DNA of 64,000 nucleotides from Actinomadura rupiterrae (GCF_024172125.1 NZ_JAMZEA010000004.1:806001-870000); one strand, 5' to 3'. Counted from the first letter of the stretch, positions 17,711 to 26,866 are shown. A program made the numbers and translations. The notes: a model not told the origin generated them from the letters alone.

Positions 17711-18370
17711 ATGGCGGGCGTGAACGAAGCGGCGGAGACCGACGACGGCCCGCTCGACCGCGCCGTGGCGGCGGCCAGGGCGGGCGACGAGGCCGCGTTT
17801 CGCCTGCTCTACCGGGATGTGCAGCCCCGGCTGCTGCGGTACGTCCGGGTCCTGGTGAACGAGGACGCCGAGGACGTGACGTCCGAGGCGTGGCTCCAGA
17901 TCGCCCGGGATCTGCACGGGTTCGAGGGCGGGATCGACGGGTTCCGCGGCTGGGCCGCGACCGTCGCCCGGCACCGGGCCCTCGACCACCTGCGCGCCCG
18001 GTCCCGGCGTCCGGTGGCCGACCTTCCGGTGGACGAGCTGATCACCATGCCCGCCGAGGGGGACACCGCCGTCCAGGCGATGGACGGCCTCGCCACCGGG
18101 CGGGCGCTCGCGATGATCTCCGGGCTCCCGGCGGACCAGGGTGAGGCGGTGATGCTCCGGGTCGTCCTCGGGCTGTCGGCGCCCGCCGCCGCGAAGGTGC
18201 TCGGCAAGAAGCCCGGCGCGGTCCGCACCGCGGCCTACCGGGGGCTCCGCAAGCTGGCCGACCAGCTCGCGCGGCCCCGCGAGAACGGCTCCGCCACCCT
18301 GCCGGACGGTCCCGGCCATGGCGCTCCGCGTGACAGCGCCGCCCCGCGCGGCGCTGAAAGAGATAGTTGA
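17711..18370 (+). CDS. ECF-type RNA polymerase sigma factor
   Basis: 219 aa. Region 2: LLYRDVQPRLLRYVRVLVN, then EDAEDVTSEAWLQIARDL and FRGWAATVARHRALDHLRAR. Region 4: LPADQGEAVMLRVVLGLSAP then AKVLGKKPGAVRTAAYRGLR. An Asp/Ser/Arg-rich tail follows. It should direct RNA polymerase to a small extracytoplasmic-function regulon. ATG at 17711 is used; a GTG at 17720 is an alternative. The next gene on the same strand is a membrane protein with a cytoplasmic N-terminus, the position in which actinomycete ECF regulators are often encoded. The promoter region is shared with the divergent membrane gene. Confidence 0.9.
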   Translation: MAGVNEAAETDDGPLDRAVAAARAGDEAAFRLLYRDVQPRLLRYVRVLVNEDAEDVTSEAWLQIARDLHGFEGGIDGFRGWAATVARHRALDHLRARSRRPVADLPVDELITMPAEGDTAVQAMDGLATGRALAMISGLPADQGEAVMLRVVLGLSAPAAAKVLGKKPGAVRTAAYRGLRKLADQLARPRENGSATLPDGPGHGAPRDSAAPRGAERDS

Positions 18371-18767
18371 ACCCGTCCCCGACCAGCACGGACGGGGATC
18401 CGCGACCCGCTCACCGAAAGGGGGTGTCCAGGCTGAGGAACCTGACACACGGTCCCACCGACCCGCACCGCGGTCGCGTGCGGCGCGTCCTCCGGGCCGG
18501 GCGGCCCCTGGACGGCCGTCCGGCGCTCCGGCAGGCTGCCCGCGGTCCCGTTGCCGCGCCCGGCCTTTCCGAAAGCGCCCCGCGCCCTCGCTCGCACGGC
18601 ATTTCCGGGCCGTGCGGAGGATTTCCAGCGCAGCCACGAATTCACGCTGTACCGCACGTCTACAAGCGTCGCATGACGGTGATCGTCGGGTACAACAGAA
18701 GCATGTGCATGGAGGCCGCGTTCCGTTCCGGACCGGACGCCCCCTCCTCCATGTCCGAGGAGAGCCG
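18371..18767 (+). other. Non-coding 397-bp gap after the ECF sigma gene
   Basis: A small inverted repeat CCCGTCC/GGACGGG (18372-18378 / 18390-18396) follows the sigma stop directly and may terminate it. The remainder has no convincing reading frame. A slightly A/T-richer stretch (about 18645-18710, with TACAAG and TACAAC) is where a promoter for the next gene could lie. I see nothing else. Confidence 0.5.
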
Positions 18768-19613
18768 ATGAACGAGCGGCACCCCGACGAAGACCTCACC
18801 CCGGAAGCGGCGGAACGCCTCCTCGACGCCCTGTCCGCCGGCGCCGCGCCCACCGGACGGGACGCCGCGGACCCGCTGGCCGGGCTTCTCGCGGCGGCCG
18901 CCGCTCCGGGACGTCCGGACGAGCTGACCGGCGAGGACGCGGCTCTCGCGGCGTTCCGCTCGGCCGCGGCCGCTCCGGCCGGGGCGACCGCGCCCGTCCG
19001 CGCCACCGCGCCCGTCCGCGCCACCGCGCCCGTCCGCGCCACCGCGCCCGAGCCGCTGCCGACGCAGGTCCTGCCCGCGCACCGGCACCGCCGTACCGGC
19101 GGACGCGGCCTGAAGCGGCTGCTCACGGTCAAGGCCGCCCTCATCGCGCTCGCCGCCGCGTCGCTCGGCGGCGTCGCGCTCGCCGCGAGTACCGGGAACC
19201 TGCCCGGCCAGGCCCCGAGCCACCCGAACCCGTCGCCGCGTCCGACGCTCTCGCGGCACCACGGCGGGACGGAGGAGTCGTCCGGTAGCAGCCCGTCCAA
19301 CCCGTCCGGAAGCCACCGGCCCACCGTTCCCGGTTCCGTTTCACCCTCCCCTGGAAAGTCCGAAAAGGGGAAGGATGGCGAGGGGAATGGCAACGGAAAC
19401 GGGGGCAACCCGCACGGCCAGCCACCCAAGGGCGGTCATTCCACGCCACCCGGAAACGGCGGAGGCGAGGGCAATGGAAACGGCGGCGGCAACGGAAAGG
19501 GCGGCGGCAAGAAAGGCGGCGGCGGCAATGGCGGTGGCGGTGGCGGGAAGGACCAGCAGCCCAGCCCCGGCACCGATAACACCAAGGGCAACACCCCCGC
19601 CAAAACCCGCTGA
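18768..19613 (+). CDS. Putative ECF-associated single-pass membrane protein with Gly/Asn-rich tail
   Basis: 281 aa. The acidic cytoplasmic N-terminal region (LTPEAAERLLDALSAG) is followed by three exact 18-bp repeats (18987-19040) encoding TAPVRA units, a basic RHRRTGGRGLKRLL segment and one helix (VKAALIALAAASLGGVALAA). The extracytoplasmic tail is Ser/Pro then strongly Gly/Asn/Lys-rich (GNGNGNGGN, GGGNGKGGGKKGGGGNGGGG). The layout suits an anti-sigma-like regulator or cell-wall protein controlled by the upstream ECF sigma factor, but no zinc or ASD motif is visible, so anti-sigma function is only a guess. The ATG has GAGGAGAG upstream. Confidence 0.65.
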   Translation: MNERHPDEDLTPEAAERLLDALSAGAAPTGRDAADPLAGLLAAAAAPGRPDELTGEDAALAAFRSAAAAPAGATAPVRATAPVRATAPVRATAPEPLPTQVLPAHRHRRTGGRGLKRLLTVKAALIALAAASLGGVALAASTGNLPGQAPSHPNPSPRPTLSRHHGGTEESSGSSPSNPSGSHRPTVPGSVSPSPGKSEKGKDGEGNGNGNGGNPHGQPPKGGHSTPPGNGGGEGNGNGGGNGKGGGKKGGGGNGGGGGGKDQQPSPGTDNTKGNTPAKTR

Positions 19614-19705
19614 ACACAACGCGCCACTGCGCCGCGCCCGGGGATTCGTCCCAGCAAGAACCCCGTAACCGCGCCCTGCCGCCCTTGGACGAGGCGCCGG
19701 CGGAG

Positions 19706-19732
19706 GCCCGCCGTCCCTGAAGGACGGCGGGC
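19706..19732. terminator. Bidirectional terminator between convergent genes
   Basis: GCCCGCCGTCC (19706-19716) and GGACGGCGGGC (19722-19732) form a perfect 11-bp stem with a 5-base loop. It lies between the ends of the Gly-rich membrane gene (plus) and the EF-Tu gene (minus). Confidence 0.65.
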
Positions 19733-19741
19733 CCGCGGCGT

Positions 19742-20926
19742 TCAGTCGAGCAGGCCCGTGACGATGCCCGCGCCGACCGTCCGGCCGCCCTCGCGGATCG
19801 CGAAGCCGAGCCCCTCGGCCATCGCGACCGGACGGCCCAGCTCCACGGTCATCTCGACCGAGTCGCCCGGCAGGGCCATCGCGCCCTCGGCGCCGAGGTC
19901 CACGCCGCCGACCACGTCGGTGGTGCGGAAGTGGAACTGCGGCCGGTAGCCGTGGAAGAACGGTCCGCTCCGTCCGCCCTCGGCGGCCGTCAGCACCCGC
20001 ACCTGCGCCCGGAACCGGCCGTGCGGCCGGATCGAGCCGGGCGCGGCGACGACCTGCCCGCGCCGGATCTGGTCCCGGCGGACGCCGCGCAGCAGCACCG
20101 CCGCGTTGTCCCCGGCCTCGGCCCGGTCCATCGTGCGGCCGAAGGTCTCCAGGCCGGTCGCGACCGTCCCGAAGGTGTCGCCGAAGCCGACGACCTCCAC
20201 CGCGTCCCCGAGCCGCAGCGCGCCCTGCGCGACCACGCCGGTGACGACCGTGCCGCGCCCGGTGATCGTCAGCACGTTCTCCACCGGCAGCAGGAACGGC
20301 CGGTCGAGCACCCGCTCGGGCACCGGCACGTACGCGTCGACCGCGTCGAGCAGGTCGCCGATTCTGGCCGTCCAGTACGGGTCGCCGTCCAGCGCCCGCA
20401 ACCCCGACACCCGGACGACCGGAACCTCGTCGCCGGGGAACCCGTACTCCGACAGCAGGTCGCGGATCTCCAGCTCCACCAGGTCGAGCAGCTCGGCGTC
20501 CTCCACCGCGTCCGCCTTGTTCAGCGCGACCACGATGTACCGCACGCCCACCTGCCGCGCCAGCACGATGTGCTCGCGCGTCTGCGGCATCGCCCCGTCC
20601 AGCGCCGACACCACCAGCACGGCCCCGTCGATCTGCGCCGCGCCGGTGATCATGTTCCTCACGTAGTCGGCGTGGCCGGGCATGTCGACGTGGGCGTAGT
20701 GCCTGGTCGCGGTCTCGTACTGGACGTGCGCGATGTTGATGGTGATCCCGCGGTCCCGCTCCTCGGGGGCTCGGTCGATGCCCTCGAAGGGGACGGCGGA
20801 CGCCAGCCCGCGCTGCGCGAGCACCTTGGTGATCGCCGCGGTGAGGGTCGTCTTCCCGTGGTCGACGTGCCCCATCGTGCCGATGTTGAGGTGCGGCTTG
20901 GCGCGCTCGTAGAGCTCCTTGGCCAT
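19742..20926 (-). CDS. tuf: Divergent second elongation factor Tu
   Basis: 394 aa, full-length EF-Tu: G1 GHVDHGKTT (19-27), switch [12 protein letters not shown]3 DMPGHADYV (81-89), G4 NKAD (136-139), G5 SGL in place of SAL, then domains 2 and 3 with [10 protein letters not shown] and [13 protein letters not shown]. It departs from housekeeping actinobacterial EF-Tu at many normally fixed sites: DMPGH for DCPGH, SGL for SAL, and TGVVAQG (229-235) for TGRIERG. No fusA, rpsL or rpsG neighbours are present, so this is not the str-operon copy. It resembles the extra tuf genes of Streptomyces, linked to stress or elfamycin-type drugs. Ribosome site GGAAGAAG. A leader hairpin lies at 21005-21045. 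Confidence 0.88.
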   Translation of the reverse strand: MAKELYERAKPHLNIGTMGHVDHGKTTLTAAITKVLAQRGLASAVPFEGIDRAPEERDRGITINIAHVQYETATRHYAHVDMPGHADYVRNMITGAAQIDGAVLVVSALDGAMPQTREHIVLARQVGVRYIVVALNKADAVEDAELLDLVELEIRDLLSEYGFPGDEVPVVRVSGLRALDGDPYWTARIGDLLDAVDAYVPVPERVLDRPFLLPVENVLTITGRGTVVTGVVAQGALRLGDAVEVVGFGDTFGTVATGLETFGRTMDRAEAGDNAAVLLRGVRRDQIRRGQVVAAPGSIRPHGRFRAQVRVLTAAEGGRSGPFFHGYRPQFHFRTTDVVGGVDLGAEGAMALPGDSVEMTVELGRPVAMAEGLGFAIREGGRTVGAGIVTGLLD

Positions 20927-21004
20927 GATCTTCTTCCGTTCTCACTCGTCGTGGTGAGAACCGCGCGCCACGCGCGCCTCGGCGCGTGCGCGTTCGTGGT
21001 GACC

Positions 21005-21045
21005 ACCCCTCTCCGCTGGTTCTCCGGGGTGGCACGGAGAGGGGT
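21005..21045 (-). promoter_or_regulatory. Leader hairpin upstream of the divergent tuf gene
   Basis: ACCCCTCTCCG (21005-21015) and CGGAGAGGGGT (21035-21045) are perfect complements 78 bases before the tuf start. A second perfect inverted repeat, GCGGACC/GGTCCGC (21095-21101 / 21104-21110), lies further upstream. Either could be an operator or a transcribed leader structure. Confidence 0.4.
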
Positions 21046-21288
21046 CAGCCTCGGACGCCGCCGTCGAGGGGGAGGACGGCCGACACCGAGCTCAGCGGAC
21101 CGAGGTCCGCGAGCTTCGAGGTGTCGGCCGCCAGGATCATGCCCCCGAGCGTACGCACCCGCCCGCCGGATATCGATTGCTTTTTCCGGTCCCTCCGGGG
21201 CGCCGCGAAAGCCCGTTCCGGGCGGGGTTCGGGGCTCTGGGAGGACCGCGGCCGGGACGTTCGATCAAGCACGCATAGACTGCGAAAG

Positions 21289-22500
21289 GTGACGCAGACG
21301 ACGAACAGGCACCGGGTCACCAGCGAGGTCGGACGGCTGCAGACCGTCCTGCTGCACCGTCCGGGGGCCGAGCTCAAGAGGCTGACGCCGCGCAACAGCG
21401 CCAAGCTGCTGTTCGACGCGATCCCGTGGGTGGGCCGGGCGCAGGACGAGCACGACGCGTTCGCCCAGGCCCTGCGGGACCGCGGCGTCGAGGTGCTGTA
21501 CCTCTCCGAGCTGCTCCAGGACGCCCTGGAGTTCGAGGAGGCGCGGGACGAGGCGATCGCGCGGGTGATCGACGACAAGCGCTGGGGCGACCAGCTCCGC
21601 CGCGTCGTCGAGAGCCACCTGCGCGACCTCCACCCGGAGGACCTGGCCCATACCCTCGTGGCGGGCCTCGCGCACGAGGAGCTGAAGTCCGCGCACGGCC
21701 TGGTCTACCGGCTCATGGACGAGCTGGACTTCATCATCGACCCGCTCCCGGGCCTGCTGTTCACCCGCGACTCCAGCGCGTGGATCGGCGACCGGGTGGC
21801 GCTGACGAGCTTCGCGATGCCCGCCCGCCGCAACGAGTCCGCGCTCACCAGCCTGATCTACCGGCACCACCCGCGCTTCGCGGGCGTCGAGCCGGTGTAC
21901 GACCCGTCCGTGGAGCACGTCGAGGGCGGCGACATCATGCTGCTCAGCCCCGGTGTCGTCGCCGTGGGCACCGGCGAGCGGACGACCCCGGCGGGTGTCG
22001 AGCGGCTGGCCCGCCAGGTCTTCGACGCCGGTCTGGCGCACACCGTCCTGGCCGTCCCGATCGCCCAGGAACGTGCCACGATGCACCTGGACACCGTCTG
22101 CACGATGGTGGACGTCGACACCGTGGTCATGTTCCCGCCGGTCGCCTACTCGCTGGAGGCGTTCACGGTCACCGCCTCGAACGGCGACCTGCGCGTCTCC
22201 GGCCCGCGCCTCTTCCTGGACGCCGCCGCCGAGGCCATGGGCCTGGACCGGCTCAAGGTGATCGACACCGGCCTCGACCCGGTGACCGCCGAGCGCGAGC
22301 AGTGGGACGACGGCAACAACACGCTCGCCCTGGCCCCGCGCGTCTGCGTCGCCTACGAGCGCAACGTCGAGACCAACGCCCAGCTTGAGGCGGCGGGCAT
22401 CGAGGTGATCCGCATCACAGGAAGCGAGCTGGGCACCGGCCGCGGCGGGCCGCGCTGCATGTCCTGCCCCATCCTCCGGGTCCCGCCGCCGATGGCCTGA
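21289..22500 (+). CDS. arcA: Arginine deiminase
   Basis: A 403-aa guanidino-group-modifying enzyme that hydrolyses L-arginine to citrulline and ammonia. Motifs: [18 protein letters not shown] at the N-terminus, [10 protein letters not shown] (FTRD), [19 protein letters not shown] (catalytic His), [13 protein letters not shown] and [12 protein letters not shown], with nucleophile Cys390. No arcB, arcC or arcD is adjacent, so it is a lone ADI. The GTG at 21289 is chosen where homology begins. It has no separate ribosome site, but TAGACT at 21276-21281 is placed as a -10 element would be for a leaderless transcript. A strong terminator follows. Confidence 0.92.
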   Translation: MTQTTNRHRVTSEVGRLQTVLLHRPGAELKRLTPRNSAKLLFDAIPWVGRAQDEHDAFAQALRDRGVEVLYLSELLQDALEFEEARDEAIARVIDDKRWGDQLRRVVESHLRDLHPEDLAHTLVAGLAHEELKSAHGLVYRLMDELDFIIDPLPGLLFTRDSSAWIGDRVALTSFAMPARRNESALTSLIYRHHPRFAGVEPVYDPSVEHVEGGDIMLLSPGVVAVGTGERTTPAGVERLARQVFDAGLAHTVLAVPIAQERATMHLDTVCTMVDVDTVVMFPPVAYSLEAFTVTASNGDLRVSGPRLFLDAAAEAMGLDRLKVIDTGLDPVTAEREQWDDGNNTLALAPRVCVAYERNVETNAQLEAAGIEVIRITGSELGTGRGGPRCMSCPILRVPPPMA

Positions 22501-22568
22501 CCCCGCTTTCCGCCACCCACCCTTGAGGCGTTGACCAGGCAGAACGCGGCACGGGCGGGCAGCAGAAC

Positions 22569-22592
22569 GGCCCCCGGGAGAACCCGGGGGCC
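22569..22592 (+). terminator. Terminator hairpin after arcA
   Basis: GGCCCCCGGG (22569-22578) and CCCGGGGGCC (22583-22592) form a perfect 10-bp stem with an AGAA tetraloop between the convergent arcA and RsbW-like genes. Confidence 0.75.
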
Positions 22593-22678
22593 GGACGTGG
22601 ACAGCTCGGGCGGTGTCGACGGGGGCACGACAGCGCCCGAGCTTGAAGAGGACCCTACAAGGTGCGGTGCCCGTCCGA

Positions 22679-23203
22679 CTAGCCGGGGTATGCCCGACTT
22701 GTCGACGTCTCGTGGCGGACGCCGCCGGGGCCGTCCGCGTCGGGCGCGGCGAAGGGGTCGGGCAGGTCGGCGATCTCCTTGAGATCGGGCAGCGCGCCCG
22801 CCGCCATCCGCGGCTCGATGCTGAAACGCGGCGCGTAGAGGCGGGCCCACACCGTGGTCGCCCCGTCCTCGCGGCGGACGCCCCAGCCCTCGGCGAGCGT
22901 CTCGACGATCCCGAGGCCGCGTCCCCCCAGGGAGGACAGCGTGCCCGGCCCGCGCCGGGGCTCGGTGGTGGCGCCGCCGTCGCTCACCGAGATCTCGATG
23001 AGGTCGCCGCGGCGCGTCCAGGTGACCCGGACCTGCCCCGAGGGCAGCGGGCGCGCGTGCCGCAGCGCGTTGCTGATCAGCTCGCTGACGATGACGCTCG
23101 CGTCGTCGATGACCGATGAGTCGACCCCCGAAGCCGTCAACTCCGAGCCAAGGCGCCTGCGCGCGACCGCGACGCTGGACGGCGCGTGTGGCAGCAGTAC
23201 CAC
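22679..23203 (-). CDS. RsbW-like ATP-binding anti-sigma/serine kinase domain protein
   Basis: About 174 aa with a single GHKL (HATPase_c_2) domain: LPHAPSSVAVARRRL at the start, N box SELISNALRHARP, DGGATTEP (G1-like) and GGRGLGIVETLAEGWGV (G2). These proteins are common in actinomycetes and phosphorylate STAS antagonists or bind sigma factors. A partner could be the STAS protein at 4.2 kb, but this is not shown. GTG at 23218 also opens the frame, but it abuts the GGGGGAGG ribosome site; the GTG at 23203 is better spaced. A divergent region of repeats lies upstream. Confidence 0.85.
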   Translation of the reverse strand: MVLLPHAPSSVAVARRRLGSELTASGVDSSVIDDASVIVSELISNALRHARPLPSGQVRVTWTRRGDLIEISVSDGGATTEPRRGPGTLSSLGGRGLGIVETLAEGWGVRREDGATTVWARLYAPRFSIEPRMAAGALPDLKEIADLPDPFAAPDADGPGGVRHETSTSRAYPG

Positions 23204-23218
23204 GCTCGACGCCCTCAC

Positions 23219-23975
23219 CTCCCCCGGGTTCCCCGTGCTCGGATGACCCCCGTCATTCCGTTACGACCGAAATGCCCAATATGACGCTCCCCGAAACCGG
23301 GGCCGAAAACCCGCGTGCAACCCCTCACCGGCTTCACGCATCCTCACCCCCCGCTCATGAATCGCCATCATGGATCTATCCAGCCCCCGGCGGCTTTACT
23401 CCTCACGCGCACGTTTCGTCCGTCACACCACGCCAACACACACTTTTCCGCCCCCACCCCCTCGCCCTCCAGTCAAGTCCATGTCCCGATCCGGTCACAA
23501 ACCCCAAGATCACCACCAACCCGACACCACGACTCCCAAGTCCCACCACCACTCCGACGCCCCAACCCCCCGCCCCGTGCCACCCACCCCCGATTCCCCG
23601 CCGCGCCCCACACCACCCCAACCCCGACACACCCCCCAACCCCGACCCCAAGTGCGCCGCCCCCCACCAGCCCCCAAACCGGACACCACCACTCGGGGAC
23701 AACCCGGGCATCCAGGCACGTGCTGCCCTCACCCACCACCCGACCCGGCGCTCCCTCCCCAACCGATCACCGCAAGAGCACATCGCCCTGAACGCTTCCC
23801 CCAACGTCCGCACCTCCGGAGCGAACGTTTGCACCCCTGGGATGGACGTTCGCGCCCACGAGGTGAGCGCTGGCGCCTTCGGAGTCAAATGGCGAGCCTC
23901 GCCGAAACCGTGGAAGCCGACTGAACGAGGTCAGTCCCGCCGGCCGTCAGTCTCAGCCGCCCGTCCGCCAGCCTC
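23219..23975. other. Non-coding, strongly C-rich (plus strand) tract
   Basis: About 757 bp with no credible gene. From roughly 23420 to 23760 the plus strand is made almost only of C and A with few G, with runs of 4-6 C, so the minus strand carries many G4-6 runs separated by one to ten bases. Reading frames there translate to Pro/His/Thr-only or Gly/Trp-only peptides, which argues against coding. At 23821-23853 an inverted repeat GCGAACGT/ACGTTCGC sits among near-copies of an AACGTYYGC motif. Confidence 0.5.
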
Positions 23976-24935
23976 GGCGGGCCGAACCCGGCCCGGCCTC
24001 AGCCAACCGAACGCGCGACGGCGTAGGACGGCCGGACGCGGGTCGGTGTCAGCCGACCGGGCGCGCGACGGTCTCGGACGGCCGGGCGCGCGACGGTATC
24101 GGACGGCCGGGCGCGCGACGGTATCGGCCGACCGGAGGCGGAATGGCCTCGGGCGGGCGGACGCGGGTCGGGCTCGGACGACCGGGCGCGAGTCGGCCTC
24201 AGCCGCCCGGGCGCGGGGCGGGCTCGGACGGCCGGGCGCGGGGCGGGCTCGGCAGGGTGGACGCGAGTCGGCCTCGGCCGACCGGAGGTGGGACGGGCTC
24301 GGTCGGCTGGGCGTGGCGTGGCGCAGTCTCGGACGGCCGGAGGTGAGATGGTCTCGGCCGACCGGAGGCGCGACGGTCTCGGGCGGCCGGACGCGGGTCA
24401 GTCTCGGCCGGCCAGACGCGCGACGGTATCGGCCGACCGGAGGCGGGATGGCCTCGGCCACCCGGGCGCGGGGCGGGCTCGGACGGCCGGACGCGCGACG
24501 GTATCGGCCACCCGGACGCCGGGCGGGCTCGGACGGCCGGACGCGCGACGGTATCGGCCACCCGGACGCGGGATGGTCGCGGCCAGCCGGACGCGGGGCG
24601 GGCTCGGACGGCCGGGCGCGGGGCGGCCTCAGCCGACCGGGCGCGCGACGGTCGCGGCCACCCGGACGCGGGGTGGGCTCGGACGACCGGGCGCGGGGCG
24701 GCCTCAGCCGACCGGACGTGGGGCGGGCTCGGACGACCGGGCGCGGGGCGGCCTCAGCCGACCGGACGTGGGGCGGGCTCGGACGGCCGGACGCGGGGTG
24801 GGCTCGGACGGCCGGGCGCGGGGTGGGCTTGGCAGGGTGGACGTGGATCACGCTCGGCCGACGGGAGGCGGGACGGGCTCGGTCGGCTGGGCGTGGCGTG
24901 GCGCAGTCTCGGGCGGCCGGACGGGGGGCAGTCTC
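23976..24935. repeat. Minisatellite: 38 tandem units of 25 bp
   Basis: 960 bp of uninterrupted tandem repeats: 36 units of 25 bp and two of 30 bp (38 in all; the arithmetic closes exactly). Typical units are GGACGGCCGGGCGCGCGACG+GTATC and GGCCGACCGGAGGCGGGATG+GCCTC; each ends in -CTC or -ATC and starts GG or AG. Higher-order copies are visible: one 50-bp dimer is repeated exactly near 24685-24784, and a three-unit block containing the 30-bp variant occurs twice (ending about 24331 and 24910). Every frame is open only because the unit lacks A/T, and 25 is not divisible by 3, so this is not a gene. It stops 12 bp before the sensor-kinase stop codon. Confidence 0.85.
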
Positions 24936-24946
24936 GATCGACTGGG

Positions 24947-26866
24947 TCAATCTTGGCGGTGGGGGGAGGGGTGGGGCTGGTCGGGGGCCTGGTGGAGGGT
25001 CAGGCGCATGCAGGTGCCGGGGCCCTGGGCGGCGGGGAGGGCGGTGATGGTGCCGGACTGGGCTTCGGTGAGGCGTTTGACGATGTAGAGGCCGAGGCCG
25101 ATGCCTCCGAAGCGGCGGCGGTCGCCGGCCTCACCCTGGACGAAGCGCTCGAAGATGCGCTCGTGGTCGCCGGGGGCGATGCCGATGCCCTCGTCCGTGA
25201 TGGTCACGACGAGGTCGGAACCTTCGGCATAGCAGCGGACGCGGACGACACCGCCGTCCGGGGAGTACTTGAAGGCGTTCTCCAGGAGCTGGCCCATGAC
25301 GATGTCGGTGGCCATGGCGTCCCCCTGGCAGGACGGCAGGTTCGGGTCGATCTCCAGCTCCACGCGGTGCAGCGGGGACAGGGAGCGGAAGCCGGCGACG
25401 ACGCCCGAGATCACGTGGGACAGGTCGAACGCGTCGATGGTGACGGCCAGCTCGTCCGCGCCCGCGCGGGAGCCGAGGAGCAGGTGCTCGACCAGCTTGG
25501 CCAGGGATTCGGCGCGGTCGGCGATGGTGGCGACGGCGGCGCGGCGGTCGGCGTCGGGGAGCTCGTCCCACCGGTTGACGAGCGTGCTGGCGAAGCCGCG
25601 CACGACCGTGATCGGGGTGCGCAGCTCGTGGCTGGTGGTGGCGAGGAACAGGTCCTTCGCCTCCTCCAGCGCCTTCGCCTCGGACACGTCGCGGAAGTCG
25701 ACGACCAGCTCGCCGGTCTCGGCGACCTCAGCGGCGAGTACCTCCAGCCACACCCCGGACGGCAGGCGCAGCGTGCGGATGCTGCCCGGCGCGGGCGCGT
25801 CGAACGGCAGCGGGCCGCCGAGGACCAGCTCGGTCGGGACGCCGGTGAGCCGCGTCGCGGCCGGATTCCACTGGCAGACCAGGCCGTCCCGGTCGAGCAC
25901 GGCGATGCCGTCCGCGCTGGCGTCGATCACGGCGCGCTCGTGCGCGCGCTGCCGGACGGCCTCGGCGAACGCGACGGCGTTGCCGACCGCGACCCCGGCG
26001 TGCCCGGCGAGGAGCTCCAGCAGCTCCAGCTCGGTATGTCCGGGACGCCGTCCCGAGAACAGCGCGTACAGCGCCCCGTACGGCCGGTTCTGCAGGAACG
26101 ACAGGCCCAGCGTGATCGTGTGCAGACCGGGCAGCTCGGACCAGATCAGGTCGCCGAGCCGCCGCTCGCCCCCGGCCAGCTTGACCGTCTTGCCCGTCCG
26201 CAGCAGCTCCCCGACCAGGCTGGAACGCAGGTCGGCGGTCGCGCCGCGCATCCGTTCGGGCAGCCCGGTCAGGCTGACCAGCCGCAGCCGCTCGCCCTCG
26301 ATCCGGACGAACCCGGCGGCGTCCGCCCCGGTCAGCTCGATCAGCGCCGCGGTGATCCGGTCGAGCACCACGGCGAGGTCGAGCTCAGCGTTCAGGTCGG
26401 CGACGATGTCGTTCAGGCGCCGGACGAGCCGGGCCCGCTCGGCCATGTGGTGCTGCGCGACCTCGTCCTCCTCGACCGGGTGGTAGACCCCGACCCAGCC
26501 CAGGGGCGCGCCCGCCGCGTCCCGGAGCAGGCTCGTGTCGATCCGGACGTCGATCAGCCTGCCGTTCCGGCAGAACCGCCGCGTGGCGATCGAGATCCGG
26601 CCGCCGTCGCCCTCGCCGGCCCGGCGCGTGAGCAGCCGCTCCTGCACCGCGTTGTGCTCGGCGGTCAGCTCGTCCGGCACGATCGGCGGCACCCGTCCCA
26701 TCATCTCGGCCGCCGTCCAGCCGAACATCCGCTCGGCCGCCGGATTCCACACCGTCACCCGGTGCCGGTGGTCCACGGCGACGATCGCATCGGCGGCGCT
26801 CTCGATGACGGCGCGCGCGATCGGATCGTGAACGTGGAGTCGCACGCCCTCATGCTGCCATCGCAT
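24947..26866 (-). CDS. PAS-GAF-PAS sensor histidine kinase (cytoplasmic)
   Basis: 639 aa, no membrane helices. Order: PAS (about 10-130, AIVAVDHRHRVTVWNPAAERMFGWTAAE), a VYHPVEEDEVAQHHMAER linker, GAF (about 150-300, LDRITAALIELTGADAAGFVR), a second PAS-like segment (DGIAVLDRDGLVCQWNPAATRLTG), HisKA with ATTSHELRTPITV (His413), and HATPase_c with ENAFKYSP, DEGIGIAPGD and GGIGLGLYIVKRL. It should sense a small ligand or redox cue and phosphorylate an unlinked response regulator, because none is adjacent. ATG at 26866 (GTG at 26869 possible), next to GGAGGAGG. Both flanks carry tandem-repeat arrays. Confidence 0.88.
   Translation of the reverse strand: MRWQHEGVRLHVHDPIARAVIESAADAIVAVDHRHRVTVWNPAAERMFGWTAAEMMGRVPPIVPDELTAEHNAVQERLLTRRAGEGDGGRISIATRRFCRNGRLIDVRIDTSLLRDAAGAPLGWVGVYHPVEEDEVAQHHMAERARLVRRLNDIVADLNAELDLAVVLDRITAALIELTGADAAGFVRIEGERLRLVSLTGLPERMRGATADLRSSLVGELLRTGKTVKLAGGERRLGDLIWSELPGLHTITLGLSFLQNRPYGALYALFSGRRPGHTELELLELLAGHAGVAVGNAVAFAEAVRQRAHERAVIDASADGIAVLDRDGLVCQWNPAATRLTGVPTELVLGGPLPFDAPAPGSIRTLRLPSGVWLEVLAAEVAETGELVVDFRDVSEAKALEEAKDLFLATTSHELRTPITVVRGFASTLVNRWDELPDADRRAAVATIADRAESLAKLVEHLLLGSRAGADELAVTIDAFDLSHVISGVVAGFRSLSPLHRVELEIDPNLPSCQGDAMATDIVMGQLLENAFKYSPDGGVVRVRCYAEGSDLVVTITDEGIGIAPGDHERIFERFVQGEAGDRRRFGGIGLGLYIVKRLTEAQSGTITALPAAQGPGTCMRLTLHQAPDQPHPSPHRQD

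Noticed and set aside
23403..23888. Minus-strand 161-codon frame rich in Gly and Trp
   Set aside because: It is created by the C-rich tract; composition is implausible, and the plus strand also gives open His/Pro frames.
23976..24935. CRISPR-like array
   Set aside because: The 25-bp units are directly adjacent with no unique spacers, and no cas genes are present.
23116..25088. Long Arg/Gly-rich open frames across the minisatellite on both strands
   Set aside because: All frames are open because the unit has almost no A/T; the 25-bp period shifts frame each unit, no ribosome sites or homology are seen, and the frames run into real genes.
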